In this document: positions 15,695-22,859 of the stretch, one piece after another
Layout: each line of letters starts with the position of its first letter
Numbering within the stretch: the first letter of the stretch is position 1
Origin: DATNFP01 sp035606335
GTDB taxonomy: Bacteria; Bacteroidota; Bacteroidia; Chitinophagales; Chitinophagaceae
DNA length: 25,160 nt
Direction: 5' to 3'
Assembly (NCBI GenBank): GCA_035606335.1
Contig: DATNFP010000011.1
Span: forward strand, 1 to 25,160
The notes under the pieces: model-generated
The model's database searches: none
Told to the model about the DNA's origin: nothing
The model's input: the letters and a program-made list of their open reading frames with translations, nothing else
Program-made: the position numbers and the translations under genes

Positions 15695-16439
15695 TTTTAC
15701 CTGCATCGTTGTAGATGATGAACCCGATGCAATAGAAATGCTTACTGATAGCATTAAAGGGTTATCTGCAAATATGGCTATTATTGGCACTTACACTTCG
15801 TGGAAAGAGGCATTAGTCGCTATGCGGCAACAAAACACCGATATACTATTTCTGGATATTTCGATGCCGGGAAAAAATGGTATAGATCTTTTAAAACTTA
15901 TGCCGGATATAGAAAGTGAGATAATATTTACTACTGCATATTCAGAATACGCAGTTGACGCTTTTAAATTTTCAGCTACCGGATATCTTTTAAAACCAAT
16001 AGACGATGCAGAGCTAATGAAAGCAGTGAACAAGGCTATAGAAAGAATAAAATATAAAAAGGCCGCAAAAAAAGAAAATACAATCAAAAATGTGGATGCA
16101 AAAATCGGCATACCGAACAATAAAGGAATAGATTATGTAAGTATGTCTGACATTATCTATTTAGAAAGTGTAAATAAGTGTACTAAGATCATTACTAAAA
16201 ATTCACAATTTTTAAGTTCATTTAATATTGGCAGGTTTAGGAATATTACGGAACATTCTCAATTTTTTCAAGTGCACAGATCTTTTATTGTGAATGTAAA
16301 TTACGTTGTACGATATGAATCCACCGGAAATATTATTATGACAAATAATAAAGAAGTGCCTGTTTCCAGGAATGTAAAAGAAGAATTTTTGAGCCTGTTT
16401 AATACTATAAACTCTTCTACTGCCGATAACGAAGAATAA
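15684..16439 (+). CDS. LytTR-family response regulator
   Basis: 251 aa. An N-terminal receiver domain (about 5-120) has the acidic pair Asp11/Asp12 (VVDDEP), phospho-Asp58 (FLDISMPGKNG), Thr83/84 and Lys104 (LLKPI). The C-terminal LytTR DNA-binding domain (about 148-245) shows DYVSMSDIIYLESVNKCTKI, FFQVHRSFIVNVNYV and NKEVPVSRNVKEEF. The ATG lies 11 bases inside the kinase gene, so translation is coupled and the two are cognate partners. LytTR regulators bind pairs of short direct repeats; none was identified as a target here. A strong hairpin terminates the operon 67 bases after the stop. Confidence 0.95.
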   Translation: MQNNFTCIVVDDEPDAIEMLTDSIKGLSANMAIIGTYTSWKEALVAMRQQNTDILFLDISMPGKNGIDLLKLMPDIESEIIFTTAYSEYAVDAFKFSATGYLLKPIDDAELMKAVNKAIERIKYKKAAKKENTIKNVDAKIGIPNNKGIDYVSMSDIIYLESVNKCTKIITKNSQFLSSFNIGRFRNITEHSQFFQVHRSFIVNVNYVVRYESTGNIIMTNNKEVPVSRNVKEEFLSLFNTINSSTADNEE

Positions 16440-16506
16440 CATACGGCAGATAGTTTACATAGCTTATAAAAAGTTTCACACTAATAATTACTGAAATACA
16501 AATAAT

Positions 16507-16551
16507 AAAACAACACATTCGTTAACCGCTCGTTAACGAATGTGTTGTTTT
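16507..16551 (+). terminator. terminator of the two-component operon
   Basis: A perfect 20-bp inverted repeat, AAAACAACACATTCGTTAAC (16507-16526) and its complement (16532-16551), loop CGCTC, ending in four T. Confidence 0.85.
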
Positions 16552-16573
16552 AGGAGGCGCTATATGGCCGTTT

Positions 16574-16580
16574 TACCTTG
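16574..16580 (+). promoter_or_regulatory. possible -7 element TACCTTG of the PID-CTERM gene
   Basis: A TAnnTTG variant (one T short of consensus) about 34 bases before the ATG at 16614. Confidence 0.35.
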
Positions 16581-16613
16581 TATTGAGTCCAAATTAATTA
16601 ATTCCTAAATGAA

Positions 16614-16823
16614 ATGTCGATGAAAAATTTCAATTACATGAAGCTTTTGATGGTAATGATTTGCATATGCGCGCCTTTGGCGTCTTTTGCCGATTATTGT
16701 CCTCCGCCGCCTCCACCATCTGGTGCGCCTATTGATGGCGGATTGAGCCTTTTGCTTGTTGCAGGTGTAGGATATGGGGCAAAGAAAATAGCCGATTCCA
16801 GGAAAAAACAAAAAAGAAAATAA
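16614..16823 (+). CDS. PID-CTERM mini-protein
   Basis: 69 aa. A signal peptide (to about residue 26, ending PLASFA) is followed by a six-proline stretch and then the PID signature, GAPIDGGLSLLLVAGVGYGA, which is a short hydrophobic segment, and a basic tail KKIADSRKKQKRK. This three-part C-terminus (motif, membrane helix, basic end) is what sorting enzymes of the exosortase/archaeosortase type recognise, and the family is annotated as PID-CTERM in Bacteroidota. Almost nothing remains of the protein besides the two signals and the Pro run. The start could also be the ATG at 16620. No sorting transpeptidase is visible in the window. Confidence 0.85.
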   Translation: MSMKNFNYMKLLMVMICICAPLASFADYCPPPPPPSGAPIDGGLSLLLVAGVGYGAKKIADSRKKQKRK

Positions 16824-16869
16824 TTCAACCAAATAATAGCTGTTGATCTAATTCGATAGCAATATATAC

Positions 16870-16900
16870 AAGCAAGGCAATCTAACGGGTTGCCTTGCTT
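16870..16900 (+). terminator. hairpin after the PID-CTERM gene
   Basis: AAGCAAGGCAA (16870-16880) pairs perfectly with TTGCCTTGCTT (16890-16900) around a 9-base loop. The T-run is weak (TTTCTGTTATTTT). Confidence 0.7.
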
Positions 16901-16940
16901 TCTGTTATTTTATTTCATTGAGCCATACACTTTCTTTTCA

Positions 16941-16968
16941 TTGTTGCGTTTTATATCTTTTATCTTGC
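16941..16968 (+). promoter_or_regulatory. promoter TTG-N17-TATCTTGC of the membrane protein gene
   Basis: TTG at 16941-16943, then 17 bases, then TATCTTGC (16961-16968), a TAnnTTG variant. The ATG follows 13 bases later. Confidence 0.45.
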
Positions 16969-16981
16969 AAAACGCAGAAAT

Positions 16982-17704
16982 ATGATAAACAAAAAATCCA
17001 TTCTATTAGTTGCGATTTACAGTATCGCCATGGGATTTTTAGAAGCTGCTGTGGTTATCTATTTACGTAAAATATATTATCCCAATGGTTTTGGGTTTCC
17101 ACTTCAGCCTGTTCATCACGAAATAGCAATAACAGAATTGTGGCGCGAAGTTGCAACTATTGTTATGCTTATTATTATAGGCAATCTTGCCGGCCGTAAT
17201 CGTGCTGAACGGTTCGGATATTTTATTTTCTCGTTTGGGATATGGGATATTTTCTATTACATTTTTTTGAAGGTATTTATCAACTGGCCTGCATCGCTTG
17301 TTACATGGGATATTTTATTCCTTATTCCTGTGCCATGGGTCGGCCCTGTTGTAGCACCTGTTATCATTTCAGCTACTATGATACTATTTGCGGTAACCAT
17401 TATTTATTTCACTGATCACAATGTCCCTGTAAAAATGAAAAGTATCGAAAGAATATTATTGCTGGCAGGCTCACTCATTGTTATTGTCTCCTTCACCCAA
17501 GATTATATTGAGCGAAAGGGTGCTATCCTATTTGATAACGTAACGTCATCCCGATCATTATTTACAGACCTGGCAGATTATGTACCTCAAAATTTTAATT
17601 GGGCGATATTTATTTTGGGCGAAGTCGTGATCTTATTGTCTTTTGTACTCTATCTGCTACGATTAAAAAATACAAAACCGCTTAATGATATCAGGCTATT
17701 TTAG
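16982..17704 (+). CDS. polytopic membrane protein, unknown function
   Basis: 240 aa with about six or seven membrane helices (about 7-28, 57-70, 78-99, 107-122, 124-143, 156-172, 206-227). Charged and aromatic residues within or next to helices look conserved-type: GFLEAAVVIYLRKIYYPNGF near the start, ELWREVAT at 52-59, SFGIWDIFYYIFLK at 84-97 and WPASLVTWDILFLIPVPWVG at 102-121. These suggest a specific membrane family and not a generic permease, but I cannot name a function. Its last 14 bases overlap the end of csaA on the other strand. No terminator of its own is visible, so the two convergent transcripts may interfere. Confidence 0.8.
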   Translation: MINKKSILLVAIYSIAMGFLEAAVVIYLRKIYYPNGFGFPLQPVHHEIAITELWREVATIVMLIIIGNLAGRNRAERFGYFIFSFGIWDIFYYIFLKVFINWPASLVTWDILFLIPVPWVGPVVAPVIISATMILFAVTIIYFTDHNVPVKMKSIERILLLAGSLIVIVSFTQDYIERKGAILFDNVTSSRSLFTDLADYVPQNFNWAIFILGEVVILLSFVLYLLRLKNTKPLNDIRLF

Positions 17705-18026
17705 TTCCATTTTGCACCACTCGCTCTGTCTGTAGCACCGTAACAGTGTCGCCTTCAACAGCACCTAACAATAAACACTCACTCCAAAAATTTGCTATCT
17801 GCTTTGGAGGAAAATTTATTACGGCTATCACTTGTTTTCCTATTAGCTCTTCGGGCCGGTATAATTTGGTTATTTGTGCAGAAGTCTTTTTAATGCCTAA
17901 CGGACCAAAATCTATATGAAGCTTGTAGGCAGGTTTCCGTGCTTCTTTAAACTCCTCAGCCAAAATGATAGTACCTGTGCGTATATCTACTTTCTCAAAA
18001 TCGCTCCATGATATTTTCTGGTCCAT
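17691..18026 (-). CDS. csaA: CsaA-type tRNA-binding-domain protein
   Basis: 111 aa, the full length of CsaA. It is a single OB-fold domain of the tRNA_bind type: FEKVDIRTGTIILAEEF, then ARKPAYKLHIDFG, and ITKLYRPEELIGKQVIAVINFPPKQIANFWSECLLLGA. The family includes the export-related chaperone CsaA and the C-terminal tRNA-binding extension of methionyl-tRNA synthetase; a small dimer is expected in the cytoplasm. The start lies 27 bases after the DUF4142 stop on the same strand, so the two genes are probably co-transcribed. Confidence 0.9.
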   Translation of the reverse strand: MDQKISWSDFEKVDIRTGTIILAEEFKEARKPAYKLHIDFGPLGIKKTSAQITKLYRPEELIGKQVIAVINFPPKQIANFWSECLLLGAVEGDTVTVLQTERVVQNGTKIA

Positions 18027-18053
18027 GGATCTTTTATTAGCTAAGCAGAAGTG

Positions 18054-18572
18054 TTATAAATGATTTGTAGCAGTATCAGCAAGCTGCAAATGTGTTTGCA
18101 CTTGCTTCAGGTATTGGGTAGCATAGTTTTTTACATGTACATCATTACCGTTACTTATTTCATTTTGATATACAGAAATCGCATTTTGATCTGTTGCAAT
18201 TTCGTACTGCACATAAGCCGAATCGAAACCATGCACAGATGAAATATTCGATAGCGTCTGTTTGTAAGTATTGTAACTTGTATCTGTTGACTCTGTAACG
18301 ATAACGCTTACTTCATTGCCCAAAGACATCAGGTAGGCTTCAGAAGTCTGCAGATCGGTTAATACTCCCTTTGCAAAACTTCTTACTGAAGTATCTCCCT
18401 TTGTCATTGCTAACTGAGCTGCATCTTGTTCATCCAGGTTGGCGTAGGCAGCTTTATATATAAATTGCTGATCGGTATTATTTAATCCGTTTCCGTCATT
18501 AGTACTATTTTTAGTACACGCCATAAAACAAACACCCACACTTCCCAGCAGTAAAAAGTGCTTTATTTTCAT
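18054..18572 (-). CDS. DUF4142 lipoprotein
   Basis: 172 aa from the ATG at 18572. A longer reading from 18629 is open, but starting at 18572 gives a clean lipoprotein signal (MKIKHFLLLGSVGVCFMAC, Cys19) where the longer one would bury it, so I use the shorter. The mature part matches DUF4142, a ferritin-like four-helix bundle found in envelope proteins: DQQFIYKAAYANLDEQDAAQ, VRSFAKGVLTDLQTSEAYL, VQYEIATDQNAISVYQNEI and HVKNYATQYLKQVQTHLQLA. Function unknown; many family members lack metal ligands, and I do not see the His-rich pattern of a true ferritin. Upstream member of a likely operon with csaA. Confidence 0.85.
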   Translation of the reverse strand: MKIKHFLLLGSVGVCFMACTKNSTNDGNGLNNTDQQFIYKAAYANLDEQDAAQLAMTKGDTSVRSFAKGVLTDLQTSEAYLMSLGNEVSVIVTESTDTSYNTYKQTLSNISSVHGFDSAYVQYEIATDQNAISVYQNEISNGNDVHVKNYATQYLKQVQTHLQLADTATNHL

Positions 18573-18721
18573 ACTTTCAAGATTTTGGGCTGCAATGTAT
18601 AACCTTTTTGCAAGATTAATATATAGCACACAGTTACTTATAAAAGCATGGATTTAATGATCATTCGGTTTACCAACGATTATTACTGCAGGAAAAGACT
18701 AAATTTCTGCTGTATGGCACA

Positions 18722-18916
18722 CTAAAAATAGAAACCGTTTTTCTGTATTTGTTGCACATCATGTATTTCCTGTTCTTTTTCCTCGCGCACCTGGTGCTTG
18801 TGCTTTCTTTCACCATACCATTCTCCAGCTTTAAATACAGCCAACAATATAATTACAGGAACAAGCAATACATACCAATCACTATTACCAACAGCCATTA
18901 AAAATAGTGAAGTCAT
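18722..18916 (-). CDS. small single-pass membrane protein
   Basis: 64 aa. One membrane helix (about 14-32, WYVLLVPVIILLAVFKAG) followed by a highly charged tail (GERKHKHQVREEKEQEIHD), giving a typical small N-terminally anchored protein with a cytoplasmic tail. I do not recognise the family. It is isolated, with no evident promoter element, so it is less certain than its neighbours. Confidence 0.55.
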   Translation of the reverse strand: MTSLFLMAVGNSDWYVLLVPVIILLAVFKAGEWYGERKHKHQVREEKEQEIHDVQQIQKNGFYF

Positions 18917-19216
18917 AATTGTATGTTTTAGTCTTTACAAGTTAATATCTATCCGATAAATATCAAAATTTATTAACATTCGTTAACCTTCATCCTTTCT
19001 TCGCATTATTACCTATTTATGTCTTAGAAAAACATTTTGCCCTTGGCTCCATCACTACTATTAAGTGTCCGTTGCCGCGCTCGCTTTACTGCAAATAAAC
19101 TCTGAACTATTTCCACCTCTTCCCCAAACTCAATCCCACAAACTGGCGCTTGCAAATTATATGCAGGTCTATCTGCCATTACTTAATTTAGAAAAAACAA
19201 ATGGATAGTAAAGAAT
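18917..19216. other. intergenic region with a GC-richer island
   Basis: 300 bases. The part around 19060-19140 is visibly richer in G and C than the AT-rich flanks and holds the 51-codon minus-strand ORF described separately. No terminator or RNA gene recognised. Confidence 0.35.
19024..19179 (-). CDS. doubtful 51-aa ORF in a GC-richer island
   Basis: Reads MADRPAYNLQAPVCGIEFGE then EVEIVQSLFAVKRARQRTL and ends GAKGKMFF. Base composition differs from both neighbours. It has no promoter match and no signal or membrane segment. It could be a small gene, a remnant, or part of a dispersed repeat that happens to be open; I favour a repeat or remnant but cannot test it. Confidence 0.25.
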   Translation of the reverse strand: MADRPAYNLQAPVCGIEFGEEVEIVQSLFAVKRARQRTLNSSDGAKGKMFF

Positions 19217-19927
19217 TTAAACCCTTACCTTCCTTATTACATAAAAATACATGTCCCTGCTTTTTTCGAAGCCCAGGCTTTCGTACAGTTTTATGGCGCG
19301 GTCATTATCAGATTTCACATGCAGGTACGGGATCTCCGATGCTTCTCTGATGCGATCGATCTGGTAAAGTAGCAATTGCCTCGCGTAACCTTTACCGATA
19401 TGGTCGGGATGGGTGCAAACCGCGCTCACTTCAGCAAAATAATAAGCATGCAAGCGCTGTCCCGCCATTGCCACTAATTTATCCCCTTCAAAAATGCCAC
19501 GGTAATGCCCGAATTCAATGGTTTTGGTATCAAATGGGCCAGGGTTGGTCAGCCTGGTCAGCGCAATCATTTGTGGAACATGCTCATAAGTAAGTGGAAT
19601 TAATGCTGATGGAGAAGCATTTGCTTTCGCAGGCTTATCGCAAATCATTTGTATGCCCTTAATGAGGAACAACACTTCCCAGAAAGCAGGTATATTAATT
19701 TCAATGGGGGTCATGAACAGGACACCCCTTTCGTGAGGCAGCATGTCGTAAAGCAATCTGAAATTTGCCGGTGTATTTTCCCGCATGGCTGCAAAAGGAG
19801 ATACCTCACGGTCAAAGCACCTTACCTCCTCATTGCCGAAGGAAAGGTTTTTATTACCAGAATTCAATGCATGCCAAGCCGGGCTGTCCAGTATATATTC
19901 CATCAAAGCAAACCTATGAAAAAGCAA
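19217..19927 (-). CDS. GNAT-family (FR47-like) N-acetyltransferase
   Basis: 236 aa. The C-terminal half (about 135-236) is a GNAT fold: FGHYRGIFEGDKLVAMAGQR, the acetyl-CoA pyrophosphate-binding motif VCTHPDHIGKGYARQLLLYQ (Q/RxxGxG/A form at about 176-182), and HVKSDNDRAIKLYESLGFE, which is the motif B region. The N-terminal part is a less conserved GNAT-like extension, as in FR47-type proteins. It should transfer acetyl from acetyl-CoA to an amine; the acceptor is unknown. M9 (ATG at 19903) is an alternative start and would avoid overlap with a small plus-strand ORF. Confidence 0.9.
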   Translation of the reverse strand: MLFHRFALMEYILDSPAWHALNSGNKNLSFGNEEVRCFDREVSPFAAMRENTPANFRLLYDMLPHERGVLFMTPIEINIPAFWEVLFLIKGIQMICDKPAKANASPSALIPLTYEHVPQMIALTRLTNPGPFDTKTIEFGHYRGIFEGDKLVAMAGQRLHAYYFAEVSAVCTHPDHIGKGYARQLLLYQIDRIREASEIPYLHVKSDNDRAIKLYESLGFEKSRDMYFYVIRKVRV

Positions 19928-20059
19928 GTGATGTCATATCGCCCGCAGAATATTTATAACGCTTTTGAGCACGTGATCTCAGATTATTTTCTTGATTTTG
20001 AAGCTGATTTTGTGAGCGGGATTGAGCAAAAGTTTTTTTATCAAAAAAATAAGGAGTAA
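19916..20059 (+). CDS. doubtful 47-aa ORF upstream of the GNAT gene
   Basis: 47 codons, starting MKKQVMSYRPQNIYNAFEHV and rich in Phe and acidic residues. Composition looks protein-like, but no promoter or family is recognised and it overlaps the GNAT 5' end by 12 bases if the longer GNAT start is used. Confidence 0.3.
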   Translation: MKKQVMSYRPQNIYNAFEHVISDYFLDFEADFVSGIEQKFFYQKNKE

Positions 20060-20063
20060 AAAT

Positions 20064-20095
20064 CCGCCGGTCTTGGTTTTGAGAAGAGCCGGCGG
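20064..20095 (-). terminator. GC-rich hairpin with T-run in the minus direction
   Basis: CCGCCGG (20064-20070) pairs with CCGGCGG (20089-20095), extended by TCTT/AAGA with one bulge. On the minus strand the stem is followed by ATTTTT, so it acts in that direction. It lies 137 bases upstream of the GNAT start, and no minus-strand gene is evident before it. Confidence 0.6.
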
Positions 20096-20271
20096 TTGAA
20101 CTTGCCCATGAAAACACTCTTTCGTGTTGGATGTAGTACACATAAGACTTAAATTTTTATGAAATAGTTTGGTCGTTTTGGAATATCACCCCATAAATCA
20201 CCCGTTCTATCTTATAGTTAAAACCTATCAATTAATAGCTAACCCCTTAAAATAATAGATGACTTATTAAG

Positions 20272-20279
20272 TATCTTTG
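20272..20279 (+). promoter_or_regulatory. -7 element TATCTTTG of the methionine synthase module gene
   Basis: Exact TAnnTTTG, ending only four bases before the ATG at 20284. Transcription should begin at or beside the start codon, so the mRNA would be leaderless, with no room for a riboswitch. Confidence 0.65.
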
Positions 20280-20283
20280 ATTT

Positions 20284-21309
20284 ATGAGTGTGGAAAAACA
20301 ACTTAAAGAGTTATTGAACCGGCGGATACTTATCATAGATGGTGCGATGGGCACAATGATACAACGCTACAAGCTGCAGGAAAACGATTATCGTGGTGAA
20401 CGATTTAAAGACTGGCAAAGCGATGTAAAAGGCAATAACGACTTACTGTGCCTTACCGGGCCCAATATAATACAGGCCATTCATAAAGAATATCTTGATG
20501 CAGGTGCAGACATAATAGAGACCAATACTTTTAATGCCCAGGCTATTTCATTAGCCGACTATAATATGCAATCGCTGGCTTATGAAATAAATGTGTCAGC
20601 GGCAAAAATTGCTAAAGATGCCATTAAAGAGTATATAGCTCAGCATCCCGAAAGCGCAGGTACTAAATTCGTTGCCGGCGCTATTGGCCCAATGAATAAA
20701 ACATTATCTCTCTCTCCTGATGTAAATCAACCTGGCTATCGGGCGGTAACATTTGATGAAGTGTCAAACGCTTATTATGAGCAAATAAAAGGATTGGTAG
20801 AGAGTGGTGTGGATATACTGCTGATAGAAACAATTTTTGATACGCTAAATGCAAAGGCGGCAATCTTTGCGATCAATAAATATTTCCGCGATACTAAAAA
20901 ACAAAAATTGCCTGTAATGGTATCCGGTACGATAACCGACGCATCGGGCCGTACATTGAGCGGACAGACACTTGAGGCATTTTATATCTCGGTAATGCAT
21001 GCCGATCCCATCAGTATAGGATTAAACTGTGCATTAGGGGCACAGCAGATGAGGCCGCATATAGAAGAGCTGTCGCAAATAGCAGCTTGCTATGTGAGCG
21101 CTTATCCCAATGCAGGGCTACCGAATGCAATGGGCGAATACGATGAAACACCGGAACAGACAGCCTCTATCATTTCAGAGTTTGCGAAAGAAGGCTGGGT
21201 GAACCTTGTAGGTGGCTGCTGCGGAACCACACCGGATCATATCCGTGAGATAGCAAATGCAATGAAAAAATATGCCCCACGCCAATTGCCTCAGCTTGTA
21301 GAAGCATAG
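20284..21309 (+). CDS. homocysteine S-methyltransferase module of methionine synthase
   Basis: 341 aa, equal to the N-terminal homocysteine-binding barrel of MetH and no more. The zinc ligands are visible: Cys249 in GLNCALGAQQMRP and Cys312/Cys313 in GGCCGTTPDHI. The front of the barrel has LIIDGAMGTMIQRYKLQENDYRG and GADIIETNTFNAQ, typical of MetH. It would activate homocysteine for methylation to methionine. The folate, cobalamin and reactivation domains (about 900 residues in full MetH) are missing and not encoded next door: a terminator follows and the next gene is a secreted nuclease-family protein. In Bacteroidota a split metH is known, so the remainder may lie elsewhere. A BHMT-like stand-alone methyltransferase is the alternative. 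Confidence 0.9.
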   Translation: MSVEKQLKELLNRRILIIDGAMGTMIQRYKLQENDYRGERFKDWQSDVKGNNDLLCLTGPNIIQAIHKEYLDAGADIIETNTFNAQAISLADYNMQSLAYEINVSAAKIAKDAIKEYIAQHPESAGTKFVAGAIGPMNKTLSLSPDVNQPGYRAVTFDEVSNAYYEQIKGLVESGVDILLIETIFDTLNAKAAIFAINKYFRDTKKQKLPVMVSGTITDASGRTLSGQTLEAFYISVMHADPISIGLNCALGAQQMRPHIEELSQIAACYVSAYPNAGLPNAMGEYDETPEQTASIISEFAKEGWVNLVGGCCGTTPDHIREIANAMKKYAPRQLPQLVEA

Positions 21310-21337
21310 TCTTTTTACCTTTTCATAATAGTTGTTT

Positions 21338-21362
21338 AGCCTGCAATCCCTGCAGGCTTTTT
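21338..21362 (+). terminator. terminator after the homocysteine methyltransferase gene
   Basis: AGCCTGCA (21338-21345), loop ATCCC, TGCAGGCT (21351-21358), T-run to 21362. Perfect 8-bp stem. Confidence 0.85.
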
Positions 21363-21462
21363 ACTTTCTTAAAAAACTTCATAATTATATAACCTCCTAT
21401 TTTCGACAGATTGTTATCATTCAGAGACTTTTGCGGCTTGCTTATAAATATCTGAATGTTTT

Positions 21463-22836
21463 ATGCTTCTTAAACGGCTTTCTATTGTTGCCTTACTACT
21501 ATTCATTGTTATTCCGAATGTAAAAGCTCAGGATACATTGAGAGTAATGGCTTATAACGTTCTTACCTATGGAGATGGCTGCCAGGGACCTCCTGATACG
21601 CTGAATAAATATTTGAAAACTATCGTCGCATATACCAATCCAGATGTGATCAGTATGGAGAAAATGGCTTCTATCCAGGTAAGTCCCAGCGATATTAGGG
21701 GAATATTACCTTATGGATACGCCGATAGCATCGTTCAGAACGCGTTAAATGTAGCTTATCCAAATCGTTATGATCATTGTCCTTTAACCAATACAGTTGA
21801 GTCGACAGATATGTGTGTATTATTTTATGATAAGCACAAGCTCACTTTTGAATCGGTAGCAACATTGGTAGCATACATTACCGACTTTGATATGTACAAA
21901 TTCTATTACAATGATCCCAAGCTCTCAACAATACACGATACTACCTTCCTGTACTTTGTACTGAACCATACACAATCGGGCGATAATGCCACTATGCGTG
22001 ATACACAAATAGCGAATGAATCAAAGGTAATAGAGAGCAGGTTTTATCATTTACCCAATATGATAAGCATGGGCGATTTTAATACCAGAAGCTCTTATGA
22101 GGGATGCTACCAGGCACTCACAAATCCTGCTGATACCAATTTCCGTTTTTACGATCCGGCATTTTATCCTGATGCTACCTATACCTATCCTGCCACCTGG
22201 GACAGCGATCCAGCAGCCTTTACAACACACCTTACAACATCAACCAGGCAGTCAGGATCAATACCTAATAGCTGTGGCACCAGTGGTGGTGCAAAATCAT
22301 GGTACGACCATATGTTTATCTCGCCATGGATCATTGAAAATGCTAACTATGTAAAATATATACCCAATTCGTACCGGACTATTGGTAACGACGGTCATAG
22401 ATTGGGCATATCTGTAAACGACAGCTCTTCAGTAAAAAACTTCTCTGCGCCATCAAACGTAATAAATGCCTTATTTCAGTTTTCAAATAAATATCCTGTA
22501 ATGGTTGACTTAGCTGTTACATCCAATACTACTGGTGTAAGCCCAACTGATCCGGAATTGCCAACTGCTGTGGCAAGGCTGGAATTATCTAAGGAGCATA
22601 TAACTATTGTCAATCCTATTCTTTCACGATTGACTATGCACATACCTGAAGCACTGATAGGAAAACCAGTGACTACCGAATGCTATGACAGCTATGGCCG
22701 GTTGCTGATGCAAAAAAACATTGTGTTAAATAGCTCAGTTATGCAGTTGCAAAACAATTGGCAACCTGGGGTATATTATATACGCATTTACAATAAGGAC
22801 GGCATTTTATGCCATACAAGTATTGTAAAGGAATAA
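21463..22836 (+). CDS. secreted endonuclease/exonuclease/phosphatase-family protein with T9SS sorting domain
   Basis: 457 aa. Signal peptide (to about residue 22, ending VKA). Residues about 25-350 form an endonuclease/exonuclease/phosphatase (DNase I-like) domain with its active-site set in order: Asn32 (MAYNVL), Glu66 (SMEKM), Asn168-His169 (VLNHTQSG), Asp205/Asn207 (GDFNTR), Asp282-His283 (WYDHMF) and Asp310/His312 (GNDGHRLG). The last 80 residues or so (ITIVNPILSRLTM..., YDSYGRLLMQKNI, QPGVYYIRIYNKDG) are a type A T9SS sorting domain. It is therefore exported to the surface or medium, where it may degrade extracellular DNA or hydrolyse a phosphoester; the exact substrate is not set by these motifs. 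Start gives a proper signal peptide. Confidence 0.92.
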   Translation: MLLKRLSIVALLLFIVIPNVKAQDTLRVMAYNVLTYGDGCQGPPDTLNKYLKTIVAYTNPDVISMEKMASIQVSPSDIRGILPYGYADSIVQNALNVAYPNRYDHCPLTNTVESTDMCVLFYDKHKLTFESVATLVAYITDFDMYKFYYNDPKLSTIHDTTFLYFVLNHTQSGDNATMRDTQIANESKVIESRFYHLPNMISMGDFNTRSSYEGCYQALTNPADTNFRFYDPAFYPDATYTYPATWDSDPAAFTTHLTTSTRQSGSIPNSCGTSGGAKSWYDHMFISPWIIENANYVKYIPNSYRTIGNDGHRLGISVNDSSSVKNFSAPSNVINALFQFSNKYPVMVDLAVTSNTTGVSPTDPELPTAVARLELSKEHITIVNPILSRLTMHIPEALIGKPVTTECYDSYGRLLMQKNIVLNSSVMQLQNNWQPGVYYIRIYNKDGILCHTSIVKE

Positions 22837-22859
22837 CTTATAGTTGCTAATGACTACTA

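Noticed and set aside
16605..16832. 75-codon ORF antisense to the PID-CTERM gene
   Set aside because: A mirror of the real gene; its Trp/Arg-rich run is the complement of the proline codons.
19914..20141. 75-codon minus-strand ORF upstream of GNAT
   Set aside because: Crosses the GC-rich hairpin, overlaps the GNAT start and has no recognisable features; likely chance.
20220..20283. SAM or cobalamin riboswitch before the methionine synthase module
   Set aside because: The promoter element ends four bases before the ATG, leaving no leader to hold one.
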